Assembly (NCBI GenBank): GCA_947497945.1
Contig: CANMIP010000003.1
Coordinates: 124,001 to 188,000 of the forward strand
DNA from: an uncultured Tropicimonas sp.
GTDB taxonomy: Bacteria > Pseudomonadota > Alphaproteobacteria > Rhodobacterales > Rhodobacteraceae
Length of the DNA stretch: 64,000 bases
Direction of reading: 5' to 3'
Shown here: piece by piece, positions 62,291 to 64,000 of the stretch
Layout of the letters: each line of letters begins with the position of its first letter
Numbering within the stretch: the stretch's first letter is position 1
The notes under the pieces: generated by a model
Databases searched by the model: none
The model's input: only the letters and a program-made list of their open reading frames with translations
Told to the model about the DNA's origin: nothing
Made by a program: the position numbers and the translations under genes

Positions 62291-62332
62291 GGGAGCCGGC
62301 CCGAAGGAGTCTGCCCGAAGGAGTCGGCTCCC
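62291..62332 (-). terminator. Possible terminator after the peroxiredoxin-like gene, built on a direct repeat
   Basis: GGGAGCCG and CGGCTCCC form a perfect 8-bp stem. The loop contains CCCGAAGGAGTC twice (62300-62311, 62314-62325). It lies 32 bases past the peroxiredoxin-like stop; only TT follows on the minus strand, so function is unsure. Confidence 0.45.
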
Positions 62333-62363
62333 TTCGACCTGCATCGCGGCGACGTCGCCGCTC

Positions 62364-62882
62364 TCAGGCGGTTCCGCGAACCGGGCGATTGTTGGTGATG
62401 TTGAATTTCATTCCGTCCAGCAGCTCCTCCAGATCCGGACGCGCGGCCGGACCGTTGGAAATATCCGCAAGCATCAATGTCCCATCCGGACGGATTGCAA
62501 AGCTTCCCGGTTCGGAAAACATCTCGGTCGTCTCCGCCTCGGAAAGTGGCTCAGAAACATAGAGGCCAAGCGCGCGCATCTGTGCCACGGTCATCCCGTA
62601 ACACAGGTCGAAATCCCAGCCGAACTCAGCCTTGTCGGCCACGGCCTTCTCCCGGATATCTGCCGAGACCACGACGACATCGGCAATCTCGGTCCAGTCC
62701 GCCAGGGCATCGTTCAGCTTGTTCAGGAAACGCTTGCAGCGCGGGCAGTGCCGGCCACGATAGACAAACAGCATTGTCCAGCGCTCCTTGGGCAGACCGA
62801 CCGAGATTGATCCGTCGCCATCGGCAACCGGAAAGCGGAGTTCATCGACTTTGGAACCAACGCGAGGCTTAGTGGCTGTCAT
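62364..62882 (-). CDS. Peroxiredoxin-like/AhpC-TSA family protein
   Basis: The 172-residue thioredoxin-fold protein has the redox motif RGRHCPRCK with Cys46 and Cys49, LPKERWTMLFVYRG before it, and VVVVSADIREKAVADKAEFGWDFDLCYG after it. The CxxC arrangement differs from classical 2-Cys peroxiredoxins (PxxxTxxC), so it may act as a disulphide reductase or atypical peroxidase. CAGGAC precedes the ATG. It is separated from fabD by 275 bases. Confidence 0.85.
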   Translation of the reverse strand: MTATKPRVGSKVDELRFPVADGDGSISVGLPKERWTMLFVYRGRHCPRCKRFLNKLNDALADWTEIADVVVVSADIREKAVADKAEFGWDFDLCYGMTVAQMRALGLYVSEPLSEAETTEMFSEPGSFAIRPDGTLMLADISNGPAARPDLEELLDGMKFNITNNRPVRGTA

Positions 62883-63087
62883 TTTTTGTCCTGTTCGAGT
62901 TCAATGGTGACTTTTGGGATTTGGGCGGCCGCAATCTGCCGTTGTCTCTTTCCATAACGATCCGGAGACGAAACCACAAAGGCGAGCTCGGATCTGTCCC
63001 GCGCGCCCGTCCGACCGGCTCGTCCGGAAGCTGGACCGGGTGGCCCCAGATCTGACACCCGGCTCCGAGCCGTTCGCCGCAGCCATA

Positions 63088-63120
63088 CGAAAACCGCCCG
63101 CCGGTTTCCTGGCGGGCGGT
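63088..63120 (-). terminator. Terminator of fabD
   Basis: ACCGCCCGCC and GGCGGGCGGT form a perfect 10-bp stem with TTTTCG behind it on the minus strand, 37 bases past the fabD stop. Confidence 0.82.
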
Positions 63121-63157
63121 CAAACGGAGTGTTCTGCCAAAGGTCTGGCGGGACGGG

Positions 63158-64000
63158 TCAGCCCGCGACGGCCTCTTTCGCCTTGGCAACATCTTCGGGG
63201 GTGCCGACATTCCGGATCGCAACCGACCGATCGATCCGCCGGACCATTCCGACCAGCGCCTTGCCCGCGCCGATCTCCCAGATCTCGTCAACGCCCTGCC
63301 CGGCCATCCAGGCCACGGACTCGCGCCAGCGCACGGCGGAGGTGACCTGCTCGACCAGAAGCTTGCGGATCTCGTCCGCATCGCTCACCGCCTCGGCCCG
63401 CACATTGGCCACGACCGGCACTTTCGGCGCCTTGATCTCGACCGCTGCCAGCGCCTCGGCCATCACATCCGCGGCCGGCGCCATCAGCGCGCAATGGAAG
63501 GGCGCGGAGACCGGCAGCAGGACCGCGCGCTTGGCGCCCTTGCCCTTGGCGATCTCGACCGCCCGTTCGACCGCCGCCTTGGTGCCGGAGACGACGACCT
63601 GCGCCGGGTCGTTGTCATTGGCCGCGGCACAGACATCGCCCAGCCCGGCCTCTTCGGCCACCGCACTCACGGCCGCATAATCCAGCCCGAGGATCGCCGC
63701 CATCGCACCGACGCCCACGGGAACCGCCTTCTGCATCGCCTGCCCGCGCGTGCGCAGCAGCCGCGCCGTATCCGAGACGCTCAGCGCGCCGGCCGCGGCC
63801 AGCGCCGAATACTCGCCCAGCGAATGGCCGGCGACATAGGCCGCGCTCTCCAGCGCGATCCCCTCGGCCTCCAGCGCCCGCAGCGCTGCAATCGAGGTCG
63901 CCATCAGCGCAGGCTGGGCATTCTCGGTCAGGGTCAGCGTCTCGATCTCGCCTTCCCAGATCAGCGAGGACAGGCTCTGCCCAAGCGCCTCGTCAACCTC
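63158..64000 (-). CDS. fabD: Malonyl-CoA:ACP transacylase, C-terminal part, runs off the right edge
   Basis: FabD moves the malonyl group from CoA to acyl carrier protein for fatty acid synthesis. The visible 280 residues begin in frame at the window edge (EVDEALGQSLSSLIWEG, TLTENAQPALMATS) and include the nucleophile elbow VAGHSLGEYSALAAAG, the QKAVPVGVGAMAAILG segment, NDNDPAQVVVSG and the catalytic His region LPVSAPFHCALM. The track start at 63904 is an internal Met; the true start lies outside the window. About 30 N-terminal residues are missing. Confidence 0.94.
   Translation of the reverse strand, partial: EVDEALGQSLSSLIWEGEIETLTLTENAQPALMATSIAALRALEAEGIALESAAYVAGHSLGEYSALAAAGALSVSDTARLLRTRGQAMQKAVPVGVGAMAAILGLDYAAVSAVAEEAGLGDVCAAANDNDPAQVVVSGTKAAVERAVEIAKGKGAKRAVLLPVSAPFHCALMAPAADVMAEALAAVEIKAPKVPVVANVRAEAVSDADEIRKLLVEQVTSAVRWRESVAWMAGQGVDEIWEIGAGKALVGMVRRIDRSVAIRNVGTPEDVAKAKEAVAG

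Noticed and set aside
62300-62325. Two copies of CCCGAAGGAGTC as a possible mobile-element duplication
   Set aside because: Only 12 bases long and 2 bases apart within a stem-loop; better explained as part of a terminator-like structure.

Overview
The window reads as chromosomal DNA of a GC-rich alphaproteobacterium, most likely in the Rhodobacteraceae. The grounds are: an ALAS-type hemA with a perfect FNR box in front of it, next to the small secreted protein that often sits beside hemA in this family; a class I DhnA-type fructose-bisphosphate aldolase; a bifunctional enoyl-CoA hydratase/phosphate acetyltransferase; small family-restricted proteins; and codon use. No rRNA, tRNA, CRISPR array, IS element or prophage was recognised.

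Layout. 1-1.7 kb: a decayed phnN at the left edge, a 48-residue ORF and otherwise empty DNA. 1.7-8.7 kb: a minus-strand sugar catabolic operon (isomerase/epimerase, Gfo/Idh/MocA dehydrogenase, two-domain ABC ATPase, permease, binding protein) divergent from a LacI regulator, with two strong palindromes between them. 8.7-11.9 kb: a secreted di-heme peroxidase-like protein facing a CRTAC1 (ASPIC/UnbV) protein. 11.9-19.3 kb: a complete D-xylose locus, xylR (ROK) divergent from xylFHGBA, with a palindrome over the likely promoter and a stem-loop after xylF. 19.6-26.9 kb: a SYLF lipoprotein, a T7-lysozyme-like amidase, a DUF3179 protein, a DAO-type oxidoreductase, a candidate RiPP precursor beside a damaged radical SAM maturase, and two cyclophilins. 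27-31.1 kb: pgk, an alpha/beta hydrolase and a cytochrome P450. 31.3-35.4 kb: a small three-gene operon (Hint, RHH, short protein) and a KefF/KefC-like pair. 35.6-45.5 kb: RodZ-like protein, hemA with its FNR box, an atypical LuxR solo, fructose-bisphosphate aldolase, an aldo/keto reductase and secreted proteins of unknown function. 45.8-50.6 kb: phosphate acetyltransferase, a 2-hydroxyacid dehydrogenase and ilvB behind a textbook translational attenuator (leader peptide MALILVLVEERRMGR). 51-60.3 kb: accessory DNA with a small lipoprotein, a second SYLF protein and a three-gene protease module. 60.6-64 kb: a PLP decarboxylase, a peroxiredoxin-like protein and the C-terminal part of fabD, which runs off the right edge.

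The most unusual locus is 53.3-60.3 kb. A BTAD/SARP-like regulator with TPR-like repeats is followed by a Tat-exported 916-residue protein that joins an (RG)12 tract, a vanadium-haloperoxidase/PAP2-type phosphatase domain and a subtilisin-like protease domain carrying an EF-hand-like loop. A secreted trypsin-like protease starts 9 bases further on. A small secreted protein is divergent from the module across an AT-richer intergenic region. I read this as a regulated extracytoplasmic proteolytic system of unknown purpose. Second in interest is the 68-residue Cys-rich peptide and its radical SAM partner, which appears to lack the GGEP segment and to be frameshifted near its 3' end.
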